From Fuerstiella sp. (lineage in GTDB: Bacteria; Planctomycetota; Planctomycetia; Planctomycetales; Planctomycetaceae): 64,000 bases of DNA. The stretch is from contig JAKVAZ010000002.1 in the NCBI GenBank assembly GCA_022447225.1, positions 162,526 to 226,525 on the forward strand, in the 5' to 3' direction. Positions 54,819 through 63,975 of this stretch are shown here, one piece after another; the first letter of the stretch is position 1, and each line of letters starts with the position of its first letter. Below the pieces are notes generated by a model. That model did not search any database, was not told the DNA's origin, and saw nothing but the letters and a program-made list of their open reading frames with translations. The translations under genes and the position numbers were made by a program.

Positions 54819-55808
54819 ATGAACCACTGTGTACTGGGATCCAGCGGACTTCTCGTTTCGCCGATCAGTCTGGGAACGATGACCTTTGGTGAGCCCGTGG
54901 CTGAAGCACAGGCCATCAAACTGGTGCATGGAGCCCTTGATCTGGGAATCAATTTTGTCGACACCGCCAACGTGTACGAAGGATACAAACGGTTTCTCGG
55001 CAGTCCCGGCGGCACGGCCGAAGAAATTGTTGGAAAAGCCATCCAGGGGAAACGCGACAAATTTGTTTTAGCGACCAAAGTTGGGGCTCCCGTGGGAGCC
55101 GGGTCTCTGGACCGCGGGTTGTCGGCAGTTCATGTTCTGCGTGAACTGGATCGCAGTCTCAAACGGTTACAGACTGACTACATTGATTTATACATCATTC
55201 ACTGGCCGGATAAGCTTGTACCACTGGAAACAACGATGACAGCGATGCAGCAGGCTGTCTGTCAGGGAAAGATTCGACACTTTGGAGTATCTAATCATAG
55301 TGCAGCGCAACTTTGCGAAATGTTGTGGCTGGCCGATAAGAACGGCTGTCCGCGTGTGGTTTCATCGCAGATCCCATTCAGTCTGTTGCGACGGGAGTTT
55401 CAAAATGATCTCTCATTCTGCGATCGTCATTCCATTGCTGTGACGCCGTATCAACCTCTTCAGGGGGGATTGCTGACCGGAAAATACACCCGCGGCGCCG
55501 CTCCGCCGAGTGATTCACGGGCCGCCGAAAAACCGGAATGGATGTGGGAATTTGGCGATCAGTTGTTCGACCGACTGGAGCGGATTGAGAAACTGGCGGC
55601 GGAAATCAACGTACCGGCGAGTCAGTACGCGCTTGCCTGGACGCTCGGACAAACGGCAATGAAATCGCTGGTCGTTGGTGTGAAGAGCATGAAGCAGATT
55701 CAGGACGCCGTCGATTCTTTGGAAATTGAAATTCCTGACGCGCATTTTGAACAACTAGATGAAATCTGCCCGCCACCGTGGCTGCAGCCGGATCCACTGC
55801 GCGGTTAG
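54819..55808 (+). CDS. Aldo-keto reductase
   Basis: A 329-residue NAD(P)H-dependent aldo-keto reductase. GTMTFG starts the barrel, followed by Asp in FVDTANVYEG with Tyr of the catalytic tetrad, Lys in LATKVG, and His in YIIHWPD. Later blocks IRHFGVSNHSAAQL and TPYQPLQGGLLTGKYTRG and PASQYALAWTLGQTAMKSLVVGVKSMKQI are typical of the family. Substrates are not known; the family reduces many sugar aldehydes and ketones. A weak AAGG lies 10 bases before the ATG. It is immediately downstream of the broken amidohydrolase gene, perhaps once part of the same transcript. Confidence 0.92.
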   Translation: MNHCVLGSSGLLVSPISLGTMTFGEPVAEAQAIKLVHGALDLGINFVDTANVYEGYKRFLGSPGGTAEEIVGKAIQGKRDKFVLATKVGAPVGAGSLDRGLSAVHVLRELDRSLKRLQTDYIDLYIIHWPDKLVPLETTMTAMQQAVCQGKIRHFGVSNHSAAQLCEMLWLADKNGCPRVVSSQIPFSLLRREFQNDLSFCDRHSIAVTPYQPLQGGLLTGKYTRGAAPPSDSRAAEKPEWMWEFGDQLFDRLERIEKLAAEINVPASQYALAWTLGQTAMKSLVVGVKSMKQIQDAVDSLEIEIPDAHFEQLDEICPPPWLQPDPLRG

Positions 55809-55914
55809 ATTCGGGCCACACGTTATAAGCAAGTGTGTTCGAGGCATCGGGAGTCGCCTCGGACGCAGACTCAATATCGTCACGCTGAATGTCGAATTCG
55901 AATCATCCTTCGGT

Positions 55915-56880
55915 TCACGCTTGTGCAGCGCTCTTTGCGTCGTTCTTCTGCCACGCCGCCACGCGCGGTGCGTAGTCAAGTGCCTGGGCAACAAAGTCGA
56001 TGCCGACCTGATCTTTCCAGGTATTCAGCAGCGTGTGAAACACTGGTCCCGGTCGACCGTCACCAACTGTCTGTCCCTCGAACGATGTGGCATGCACCAG
56101 AGAGTAGGTCGTCGCCGTGCAGAAAATTTCTTCTGCGGTCAGTGCTTCGTAACGGCCCAGGTTGGTTTCACGGACCTCGATGCCTGCAATTCCTGCGAAT
56201 TCGATCGTTGCGTTTCGGCTGACTCCATTCAGTACATTTCGCGGTTCGGGTGTGAAGATCACGCCGTTCCGGACCAGAAAAATATTCCACCCAGGTCCTT
56301 CAGCAAGAAAACCATCGGGGTCCAGCAGGACAGGCCACCTGCCGCCTGCGCGCTGTCCCTGCAGTTCGGCCATGCGATAGTGGACCCGGCTTCGCGTCTT
56401 CGCTTTCAGATCCAGCAAGTGAGCGGGAATGGTTTGCTGGGCGGGGATCATGATTTCCACACCAGTTCGGTAATTGTTGGCAAAACCACCCGTGTGCGTA
56501 ATCAATGGCCAGCAATTGATCGAAACCGTAGGTTGCACGCCTGCGCCGAACGCACTGCTGTAGAGCGGCAGCGGACCTCGTGACACATCGTGCATGATCT
56601 GCCAGTCCATATCATCAGCTTCGGTTGGAATATTTCGTTCCAGGGTTTCCCGTGTTAATTTTTCCATTTCGTCAATCGACAGTCCGCAGTCAATTTCGAG
56701 CAGTCGCAGCGAACCATAGAGTCGGTCCAGGTGTTCGCGCAGACGAAATGGTTTGTGATTGAATGTGCGTGTCATCTCAAACGCCATGTCGCCATACATG
56801 AGTGCCGAATCAAAAATCGACACCCGGGCATCACACTCCGGGACAAATTTTCCATTCAGGTACACAAGTCTGGCTGACAT
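55915..56880 (-). CDS. Aminotransferase class IV (branched-chain aminotransferase-like)
   Basis: A 321-residue PLP enzyme of fold type IV. The start RLVYLNGKFVPECDARVSIFDSALMYGDMAFEMTRTFNHKPFRLREHLDRLYGS is the family signature. The PLP lysine is probably Lys161 in LKAKTRSRVHYRMAE (Lys159 is close by). GFLAEGPGWNIFLVRNGVIFTP and NVLNGVSRNATIEFA are the cofactor phosphate and E-G-x-x-x-N blocks. The closest known families are IlvE and D-amino-acid aminotransferase; the sequence alone does not choose between them, and a ilvE name is not given. It converges with the aldo-keto reductase. Leucine synthesis would need IlvE, but leuA is far from here. Confidence 0.87.
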   Translation of the reverse strand: MSARLVYLNGKFVPECDARVSIFDSALMYGDMAFEMTRTFNHKPFRLREHLDRLYGSLRLLEIDCGLSIDEMEKLTRETLERNIPTEADDMDWQIMHDVSRGPLPLYSSAFGAGVQPTVSINCWPLITHTGGFANNYRTGVEIMIPAQQTIPAHLLDLKAKTRSRVHYRMAELQGQRAGGRWPVLLDPDGFLAEGPGWNIFLVRNGVIFTPEPRNVLNGVSRNATIEFAGIAGIEVRETNLGRYEALTAEEIFCTATTYSLVHATSFEGQTVGDGRPGPVFHTLLNTWKDQVGIDFVAQALDYAPRVAAWQKNDAKSAAQA

Positions 56881-57184
56881 CGATTGATCCTGTAGTCTTG
56901 TAATTGTGATGACCAGTTCATTGACGTCAGGAGTGTATGACGCACCGAAAGATCACGGGAGTTTACCGGGATTCTTTTTTCTCAGACTGCTGCAATCAAA
57001 GCGCGCTGAAACTGCGGTTTCTTTGGCCGATCGGGCAGGAACTGATTGGCTGCCTGAACAGGTGCTGTCGGTACGGTCGGCAACCAGTTGGCTGTGTGCC
57101 GGTCGAGTATTTTTGGGTACCTGTGAAAAATGCAGCCGATCGTGTCACACGCTCTTGTGATAACTGGCGAAACCGTCAGATTCT
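56881..57184. other. Intergenic region
   Basis: About 300 bases between two minus-strand genes. No gene, RNA or terminator is visible. Confidence 0.4.
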
Positions 57185-58633
57185 TCACACCAGCACTTCA
57201 TCCAGCGGCAATCCCTGTTGCGCGATCGGATGCGGACGGCGGGACTGATCGTAAATGGAGGCCGTGGTGTCGATTCCCATTGCAGCGTAGATGGTGGCGA
57301 TCAGCGATTCAGGACTCACCGGGTCGGAGGCAGGCCACGCTCCAACACGGTCGGACGCGCCGTAAACGTGTCCGTGTTTGACGCCTGCTCCGGTCAGCAG
57401 CACGTTATGACAGTACGACCAGTGATCGCGGCCTCCCTTCGCATTAATCTTTGGTGAACGACCCATTTCGCCCATGACGACAATCAATGTTTCGTCCAGC
57501 AGTCCGCGGTCATCGAGATCTTCGCACAACGCTGACCAGGCCTGATCCAGGACCGGGAGTCTGTGATTCCGAAGAATGTGAAAATTTCGCTGGTGTGTAT
57601 CCCAGCCGTCCTGATCGATCTTCAGTTTTTCGAAGACTTCCCAGGTGACAGTCACAAAACGCACATCCGATTCGATGAGTCGTCTTGCAACCAGCATTGA
57701 GTGACCGTACAGGTTTCGGCCGTACCTGTCCTGCAAACGAGCGTCTTCCTTTTCAGTGCTGAAAGCCCGCCACGGGCTGTTGGGGCGATTTGCGCTGGTC
57801 AACAGATCGAATGCCTGACGTCGCGACTGATCAAGTCGATCGATTGCCTGCGTCTGCTCCACTCGACGAAATTCATCGTTGAACTGTTGTGACAGCGATC
57901 GTCGTTTGTCCAGCCGGTCGATTGAGATTCCATCCGCCAGACTCATTTCCGGCAATACAATGTTTCCTTTGACGCGCTCGGGATAGGCGTATTTGCACTC
58001 TTTCTCACTGTACGGTTCGCACTCGGTCATAAACGGATCGTACTGACGTCCCAGGAAACCTCCGTAGGGGCCAGGTCGAACGCTCGCCTGACCCCAACCG
58101 GTGTAGCAAGGCATCCAGACCGACGCCGGGAGTTCTCTTTGTTCATTTCTGGCGAGGTACTGAATCACCGAATTCATACTGGGGGCCTGTGTCGGCAACA
58201 CTGGTACCGCTGATTCGAGTTTTGCGGCACGTTTTCCGGTCATCGTGTACAGCAGGCCGGCGCTGTGATCGTTGTGCGGATGCGTTGCAGAACGAATCAG
58301 TGTGGAGCGATTCATCCATTTCGCCATCTGTGGCAGCAACTCACAGTAGTGAACACCCGGAACGCTGGTAGGGGTCGAGCCAAATTCACCACGGACTTCC
58401 ACAGGTGCGTCGGGCTTGGGATCGAACGTGTCGTGCAGCGGAGGACCGCCAAACAGATAAATCAGGATGACCGATTTTGCTTTGCCATTCTGAGGCAGCG
58501 AAGGTGCAGACTGTTCCGCGCGTATCAGATCGGGCAGTGTCATCCCCAATAGCGACAGTCCGCCGGCTGTCAGGACATCCCGGCGTGTGACTCCGCCACA
58601 CGTTCGTTTTGGATTTCCAAGCAAAGTGATCAT
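57185..58633 (-). CDS. DUF1501 protein with Tat-like leader, no PSD1 partner
   Basis: A 482-residue DUF1501 protein. The leader VTRRDVLTAGGLSLLGMTLPDLIRA is Tat-like. Motifs are VILIYLFGGPPLHDTFDPKPDAP, IRSATHPHNDHSAGLLYTMTG and GEMGRSPKINAKGGRDHWSYCHN with the conserved Asp and His. It is the fourth DUF1501 in the window and the only one without an adjacent DUF1553 or heme protein. Translation probably starts at the ATG at 58633, since the longer TTG/ATG choice at 58663 would add 10 residues ahead of the leader. The neighbours are an aminotransferase and a membrane/coiled-coil gene, neither giving a role. Confidence 0.9.
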   Translation of the reverse strand: MITLLGNPKRTCGGVTRRDVLTAGGLSLLGMTLPDLIRAEQSAPSLPQNGKAKSVILIYLFGGPPLHDTFDPKPDAPVEVRGEFGSTPTSVPGVHYCELLPQMAKWMNRSTLIRSATHPHNDHSAGLLYTMTGKRAAKLESAVPVLPTQAPSMNSVIQYLARNEQRELPASVWMPCYTGWGQASVRPGPYGGFLGRQYDPFMTECEPYSEKECKYAYPERVKGNIVLPEMSLADGISIDRLDKRRSLSQQFNDEFRRVEQTQAIDRLDQSRRQAFDLLTSANRPNSPWRAFSTEKEDARLQDRYGRNLYGHSMLVARRLIESDVRFVTVTWEVFEKLKIDQDGWDTHQRNFHILRNHRLPVLDQAWSALCEDLDDRGLLDETLIVVMGEMGRSPKINAKGGRDHWSYCHNVLLTGAGVKHGHVYGASDRVGAWPASDPVSPESLIATIYAAMGIDTTASIYDQSRRPHPIAQQGLPLDEVLV

Positions 58634-59149
58634 TGGGAACACACTAAGACGGGACAGCAACACGCGGTGTCGGAAGTCGCTGCAGACCTCAGCCCTTTTT
58701 TGAACGGACTAACGAGCGTACATTTATTCTTGTCCAACTATAAAAAGGTTACAACTGTTATTGTGAGGTCGACATCAGCTGCGGTTCGGGCCGTGTTGCG
58801 AGTACAACAATAAATTGGTGACTTTCGGGCTACATTGTTCCGCAGGACTTAGAGGCTGGTCTGCGGGCAGTTACGTTTCTGAGGAACCGCAGTGTTTGCG
58901 AAACACGGTTCAGACAATCCGGAAGACGTTGTTGACAGCAAACAAAAGGCCTGTCCTGGTGAGTATTCCATCGGCATATTGTGCCGATTTCAGTGAACTG
59001 ACATTCCCACGCAGGCATGTTTCCTGTTGGCATCTGCCCTGACACTCCACGGCGGCTGATGGGTGAGACAATCCCCTCCCGATAAAGTCTTTAAGCTTTT
59101 ATGCGAATCTGCCATGTGCCACTGTTGCGGTTTCGTGTGTTGAAACTGA
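58634..59149. other. Divergent intergenic region
   Basis: About 515 bases between DUF1501 and the plus-strand coiled-coil gene. A possible plus-strand promoter is TTGAAC at 58700-58705 with TTTATT 17 bases on (58723-58728), four of six matches each, but it is over 400 bases from the next start, so it is weak. No gene is supported. Confidence 0.35.
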
Positions 59150-59818
59150 ATGGCGGCAGGCAACTCGACCGGAGCCGGCAATTTTGCGAATGGACCATCG
59201 GCAGGAGGAAACCGGGTGTCACAAAACGACCAACAACCGGCGAATGTTGCTGGTAGTCTGATGGAAGAGTTTGGTGGCTCCGTTGTCAACGTGTTGCTGG
59301 GGGGGCTGCTGCTGTGGGTGGGGCAGACAACCTTTGAGCACAACGGAGAACTGGCTGGATTTCATCAGCAGCTGGCAGGGCTGAGTGACCGTCACCAGAC
59401 GCTCAATAACCGGGTTGACGGGATGGTCGAGTCACTGAATATCCGAACCAGGGGACGATTCACTGCCGACGACGGGGAAAAACTCTCCCAGAGGATCGAT
59501 TCGGTGCAGCTGTCGACTCAGTCACTGCGTGAACAGTGGCACGATCGTTTGGCCGAATTGCGGGTCCAGGTGTCTGCTCTGGAAGTGAAGGTGCAGGCGT
59601 CTTCACCAGGATCCGTGCAGACGACGGCTGCGTTTGACCCATTGGCAGCCACACGATTTCACGGAGAGCTCAACAGTATTCGCTACGAAGTTGATCGACT
59701 CGGTCGTGCGATCAGTACTCTGTATCATCACAGACAACCTTATCCAGCGCCTGTCGCTGACAAAGCCGCGTCGCTGCACCCGACAGGTTATTCGAGTCAT
59801 TCCGGGATTAGCCGCTGA
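59150..59818 (+). CDS. Membrane protein with coiled-coil region, unknown function
   Basis: A 222-residue protein. An unstructured Gly/Ala/Asn-rich start leads to a short hydrophobic helix at about 43-60 (SVVNVLLGGLLLWVGQTTF). The rest is predicted helix with heptad-like spacing (HQQLAGLSDRHQTLNNRVDGMVESLNI and LSQRIDSVQLSTQSLREQWHDRLAELRVQVSALEVKVQA), likely a coiled coil, and a Pro-rich tail. Such a layout suits a membrane-tethered scaffold or partner of another complex; no family is recognised. It is 269 bases before the second PQQ propeller on the same strand. Confidence 0.68.
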   Translation: MAAGNSTGAGNFANGPSAGGNRVSQNDQQPANVAGSLMEEFGGSVVNVLLGGLLLWVGQTTFEHNGELAGFHQQLAGLSDRHQTLNNRVDGMVESLNIRTRGRFTADDGEKLSQRIDSVQLSTQSLREQWHDRLAELRVQVSALEVKVQASSPGSVQTTAAFDPLAATRFHGELNSIRYEVDRLGRAISTLYHHRQPYPAPVADKAASLHPTGYSSHSGISR

Positions 59819-60087
59819 TCTCGACGGCAAATTCTTCAGCTTATTCTTCAATTCTTCGGAGTGTGGCTCCTGCTGCTGCATTATCCGGAGAATTGCGGTG
59901 TCTGTGGAGATGCACAATGGGGTTGGAAACGCAGGTGGCAGCAAAACGGTGAAGAGTTCGGACTCGCCATGTTGTCATTGAATGGCCGCTGTGCATGGCA
60001 TTTGGTCGTTGTCGTCGACGCGGGATATTGACAGTGGATATGCTGGTATGTCACTGATTTTTCTGTGAACTGAGTGAGAAAAATGCC

Positions 60088-61449
60088 ATGGTTAAGAGAT
60101 TGGTCGTCTTTGTCGGAGCAATATTTTTTGTCGGATCAATCGTAGCCTGTCTGGCGGCTGGTGCCGGCGGAGCTGATTTTGAGCATTTGAAATCTGTTAA
60201 CTGGCATCAGTGGAGAGGGCCGGATGCCAGTGGTGTGTCGACCGATGCGGATCCGCCGGTGACGTGGAGTGAGGACCGGAATATTCAGTGGCGAGTACAG
60301 GTCGACGGTCTGGGAAATTCCACTCCGATTATCTGGCAGGACAAGGTCTTTTTGACGACTGCAATCGACACCGGACGCGTCGATCCCTCACTGACACCAC
60401 CGGACGAACAGCCCGAGCGTCCATTTGGCATCAGGTACCCAAACACCTTCCATCAGTATGTGGTTGTTTGTCTCGATCGGAAATCCGGAGATGAAATCTG
60501 GCGGCGTGTGGCAGCAGAAACGGTGCCTCAGGAAGGACATCACAGTGACAACAGTTTTTCTACTGCGTCGCCGACGACCGATGGCGAACGACTGTATGCG
60601 TGGTTTGGAATGGCAGGGTTGTACTGCTACGATCTTAATGGAACGCACCTCTGGGACCGTGATCTGGGTCCTGTGAAGACTCGACTGAGTTTCGGTGAGG
60701 GGGCTTCACCGGTCGTGTATGGTGATCGGCTGGTTGTGGTCCGGGATAATGACGGACAGTCATCTATCACCGTGCTCGATTGTCTGTCAGGCAGAACGGT
60801 ATGGCAAAAGGACCGTGATGAACCCAGTTGCTGGGCAACACCACTCATCGTTCAGCACAACGGGACGATTCAGGTTGTTACCAATGCTCACAACCGTGTG
60901 CGGAGTTACGACCTTGCCAGTGGAGACCTGATCTGGGAATGCGGCGGACAGGTTTCGAACGTGACTCCGTCACCGGTGGCGGCAAACAACACAGTGTTCT
61001 GTATGAGTGGTTATCGAGGATCGGCACTCTTTGCTTTGCCGCTTGACGTATTGGGTGACATCACTGATGGAGAAAGAATCGTGTGGTCTCAGTTGCAGGG
61101 CACACCGTACATTCCGTCACCTCTGCTGTACGATGGCCGACTTTATTTCAATCAGTCCAACAAGGCGATTCTGACCTGTCTGGATGCGGAAACCGGCAGG
61201 GTCGTGATTGAGCGGACCAGAATGCCACAGGTCCGCGGGATTTATGCCTCTCCTGTGGCGGCAGCCGGTCGCATTTATTTCGTGGGAAGACGCGGAACCA
61301 CGCTGGTGCTGGAAAAGACCGATCGGCTGAAAGTGCTGGCAACAAACAGGCTTGCGGAGCAGTTTGACGCCTCTCCGGCGATAGCCGGAGATCAACTGTT
61401 TCTACGCGGGAAACAGCGACTCTATTGCGTCGCTAATCACGGGTTGTAA
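60088..61449 (+). CDS. Secreted PQQ-like beta-propeller protein
   Basis: A 453-residue exported propeller related to the one at 14866-16248 but without the Arg-rich insert. Its signal is KRLVVFVGAIFFVGSIVACLAAGAGGA. Repeats include VNWHQWRGPDASGVSTDADPPVTWSEDRNIQWRV, AWFGMAGLYCYDLNGTHLWDRDLGPVKTRLSFG, and YDLASGDLIWECGGQ. No PQQ or metal ligands are evident. It follows the membrane/coiled-coil gene by 269 bases. An ATG at 60088 is chosen; another ATG 5 bases upstream is out of frame. No partner is adjacent. The role is unknown; such propellers are common in this lineage. Confidence 0.85.
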   Translation: MVKRLVVFVGAIFFVGSIVACLAAGAGGADFEHLKSVNWHQWRGPDASGVSTDADPPVTWSEDRNIQWRVQVDGLGNSTPIIWQDKVFLTTAIDTGRVDPSLTPPDEQPERPFGIRYPNTFHQYVVVCLDRKSGDEIWRRVAAETVPQEGHHSDNSFSTASPTTDGERLYAWFGMAGLYCYDLNGTHLWDRDLGPVKTRLSFGEGASPVVYGDRLVVVRDNDGQSSITVLDCLSGRTVWQKDRDEPSCWATPLIVQHNGTIQVVTNAHNRVRSYDLASGDLIWECGGQVSNVTPSPVAANNTVFCMSGYRGSALFALPLDVLGDITDGERIVWSQLQGTPYIPSPLLYDGRLYFNQSNKAILTCLDAETGRVVIERTRMPQVRGIYASPVAAAGRIYFVGRRGTTLVLEKTDRLKVLATNRLAEQFDASPAIAGDQLFLRGKQRLYCVANHGL

Positions 61450-62339
61450 CTCACAGGCCCTCGTCACATTTAATAAAAATAAAAGCAGAAACTCCGGCGA
61501 GTGAATGAGTTCAGGCAAACATTTCTGCGTGTGGCTAATGCCCGTATGTATTGGGACTGATATCAATGTGACCGGGTTTTACTGACGCCGGCCGGAAATT
61601 GCTGTTGGCATCGGTATCACACTCGTTGATTGCGTGGTGGACATGTTCCCGGACCATAATAGTGATTTTCGAACTGCTCCCGCGGGGGAGACGTTGTCAT
61701 TGATGACTTGTCTGTTTTGACAACAGGCACCAGGAAAACGTGCTTGTCATGGACTCCCGCACCTTTCAGTGCGAACATTTAAGCCTCACCAAATGGATGG
61801 CTGCTTCACAGACGAATACCGGTCCACCAAACATTCTGACTTCTGTGTCACTGTGCCTTTGCTGATATGAGTTGTTCTGCTTAACGGGAATTGCCCTGAT
61901 CAGAGTTTGTCACATTATCAGGACTGCGCTCAGTGTTGTCCCATCGCCGCCTTTCAGCGTATCGGGTTTGTTTACCGGCCGGTTTCGGCAACAACTGCCG
62001 TTCAATGGTCTGAATTCGTATGCCTGCCAGGTGATTCCACGATAATTCTGCCGGATGCAGTGGATTCCCACCATTTTCGGCGAAAAAACGTGTTGACATC
62101 AATTGCCGATCAGGGATATCACTCGGCCTCTCATGCCGGATTCAATTCTGAATCCAAAAAATTCCTCTCAAATTTGTCTCTTCCACTGGTTCCTCTCCGG
62201 AACTTCCCCGAGCACACCTGCCTTCATCTCACGAAGGTTCACGATGTCCGTCACCCGTCTGTGGAGCCGGATATCGAAATGTGTTCACTATCTCTCATCT
62301 CGCCTCTCTCTCCTTCCGACCTGTACAGTTGAGGACATC
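61450..62339. other. Long intergenic region upstream of the NtrC-like gene
   Basis: About 890 bases with no supported gene, the longest in the window. Frames here (61907-62332 plus among them) have random-like composition. The right end has GAGGA 5 bases before the ATG of the regulator. It may hold a long 5' leader or promoter region, but I see no hairpin with U-run. Confidence 0.45.
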
Positions 62340-63827
62340 ATGAACGAGTTCCCAGTCGGCGCTCATCATGAGCCGCAGATTCTGCAATTCCCAGGTGCTC
62401 CTGTCGCACCGGCTGCAGATGCGACTTTCACGGCTCCCACCGAAGCTGCTCCACCTCCCCAGTCCGTTCTGGTGTTTTCGCCGAGACCAGGAGCGAGACA
62501 GCTGTTGGCTGATGATGTTCGGAAACGTGGCCTGACGGTTTGTGAAACCGACAGCCCCGATGCCATGCTCTTTCATCTCAGTCGTCAGGAATTTCAAATC
62601 TGCATCATTGATGATGCAGACACAGTTTCGCGACTGCAGGAAGTTAACGTTGCCATCCGCAATCATTCGCGGTCTGTTCAGGTGCTTTGCATTGTTTCAG
62701 AAGATTCCCGCTGGGGACGTGAGACACTGCCCACATTTGAGTGTGACGTGATCGAGCGACCGTTTAATGCGACGCGTTTTGGCGGCGCTTTGATGACAGC
62801 GACTCAGAAGGCAGAGCTGATTCAGGAGAATGAAAAGCTGCGACGCCAGCTGCTGAATAGAAACCTGATGGATCTGGTCGGAAGTACGCCGGCTATGCAG
62901 TCGCTTCGTGAAAGTATTCGCATTGCTGCGGACGATGATCGTACGGTACTGGTCCGGGGTGAATCGGGAAGCGGGACCACACTGATCGCCGAAGGTCTGC
63001 ATCGGTGCAGTCGTCGGGCGTCCGCACCGTTCCTGCGGATTGACTGCAGTCTGCATTCGGTTGAAACGCTTGAGTATCAGCTGTTCGGAGAGTCGACTCC
63101 GGATGGTTTTCCTGGATATTTGAGTCTGGCTGAAGGTGGATCCATTCTGCTGGACAACGTGGAAACGGTGGCATTGCCGTTTCAAAAGAGACTTGCTCAG
63201 CTGCTGGAACAGCGAGCGACGGCGCTGCTGAATGAAAATACCGATGTCCCTGATATCCGATTCATTGCAGCAACGCATTCGGACCTGAACCGGCTGGCCA
63301 TGGAAGGACGTTTTCGTGACGATTTGCTGCAGCACCTGAGTGGTATCACTTTGCAGTCACCACCACTGCGTGTTCGTCAGAATGACATTCCACTGCTGGT
63401 AGAACACTTCATCGGGCAGATTTCTCTGAAGGAGGGTCGGCCACTGCGGGCCGTGACACCTCAGGCTCTGGAACTGCTTGAGGCTCATGCATGGCCCGGT
63501 AATGTTCGTGAACTGCAGAACGTGATCGAGCGGGCATGTACGGCTCAACTTTCCGACGCCATTACATCTGAGGATCTTCGTCCATGGCTGCAAAACGGAG
63601 CTACTGAAGATTCGGTGGAAGGCGTTGGAATGACGCTGAGAGAAATGGAACGGAAGCTGATCGAATCGACGTTCGCCCGATGTAATGGAAACCGCGAACG
63701 GACCGCTCAGATTCTGAAAATCGGGCTGCGTACATTGTCGGGGAAACTTAGAGAGTACGGTTATCCGCCGCGTGGTGGTCCCGGTTCCAACATTCGCATC
63801 CAGACGGCACAGCGTAAAGCGGCCTGA
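62340..63827 (+). CDS. Degenerate NtrC-family AAA+ regulator with pseudo-receiver and Fis-type HTH
   Basis: A 495-residue protein with three parts. Residues 41-155 resemble a response-regulator receiver: FQICIIDDAD could be the phospho-Asp strand, and ERPF replaces the usual KPF. An AAA+ domain spans about 179-400. Its Walker A reads GESGSGTT (207-214), with Thr213 where GESGTGKE has Lys. The QLFG-to-LAEGGS stretch lacks the GAFTGA loop that contacts sigma-54. Walker B reads SILLDN with Asn273 in place of Glu. An arginine-finger-like RFRDDLL remains. The C-terminus has a Fis-type HTH (RTAQILKIGLRTLSGKLREYG). It is probably DNA-binding but not a working sigma-54 activator. ATG at 62340 is used after GAGGA. 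Confidence 0.88.
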   Translation: MNEFPVGAHHEPQILQFPGAPVAPAADATFTAPTEAAPPPQSVLVFSPRPGARQLLADDVRKRGLTVCETDSPDAMLFHLSRQEFQICIIDDADTVSRLQEVNVAIRNHSRSVQVLCIVSEDSRWGRETLPTFECDVIERPFNATRFGGALMTATQKAELIQENEKLRRQLLNRNLMDLVGSTPAMQSLRESIRIAADDDRTVLVRGESGSGTTLIAEGLHRCSRRASAPFLRIDCSLHSVETLEYQLFGESTPDGFPGYLSLAEGGSILLDNVETVALPFQKRLAQLLEQRATALLNENTDVPDIRFIAATHSDLNRLAMEGRFRDDLLQHLSGITLQSPPLRVRQNDIPLLVEHFIGQISLKEGRPLRAVTPQALELLEAHAWPGNVRELQNVIERACTAQLSDAITSEDLRPWLQNGATEDSVEGVGMTLREMERKLIESTFARCNGNRERTAQILKIGLRTLSGKLREYGYPPRGGPGSNIRIQTAQRKAA

Positions 63828-63871
63828 CGGATCAACGATCGGAATACAAACAAATTAAGAAAACGGACTGC

Positions 63872-63901
63872 GGCGAACTCTCGTGAGAGAGTTCGCCTTT
63901 T
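63872..63901 (+). terminator. Rho-independent terminator after the NtrC-like gene
   Basis: Arms GGCGAACTCTC (63872-63882) and GAGAGTTCGCC (63887-63897) form a perfect 11-bp stem with a GTGA loop, followed by TTTT at 63898-63901. It starts 44 bases after the stop codon, so it should end that transcript. Confidence 0.88.
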
Positions 63902-63949
63902 GCATGGATATGTTACCTGCCTGGTCAGGTTTGGCCGGGTCCGAACAAG

Positions 63950-63975
63950 GCCTCATAAGAAGTATGTAATGAGGC
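63950..63975. repeat. 7-bp inverted repeat near the right edge
   Basis: GCCTCAT (63950-63956) and ATGAGGC (63969-63975) are separated by 12 bases. No T-run follows, so it is not a strong terminator. It could be a regulator site for a gene beyond the window or chance. Confidence 0.3.

Noticed and set aside
61907..62332. 141-codon plus-strand frame before the NtrC-like gene
   Set aside because: Random-like composition, no ribosome-binding site, overlaps another frame of equal quality.
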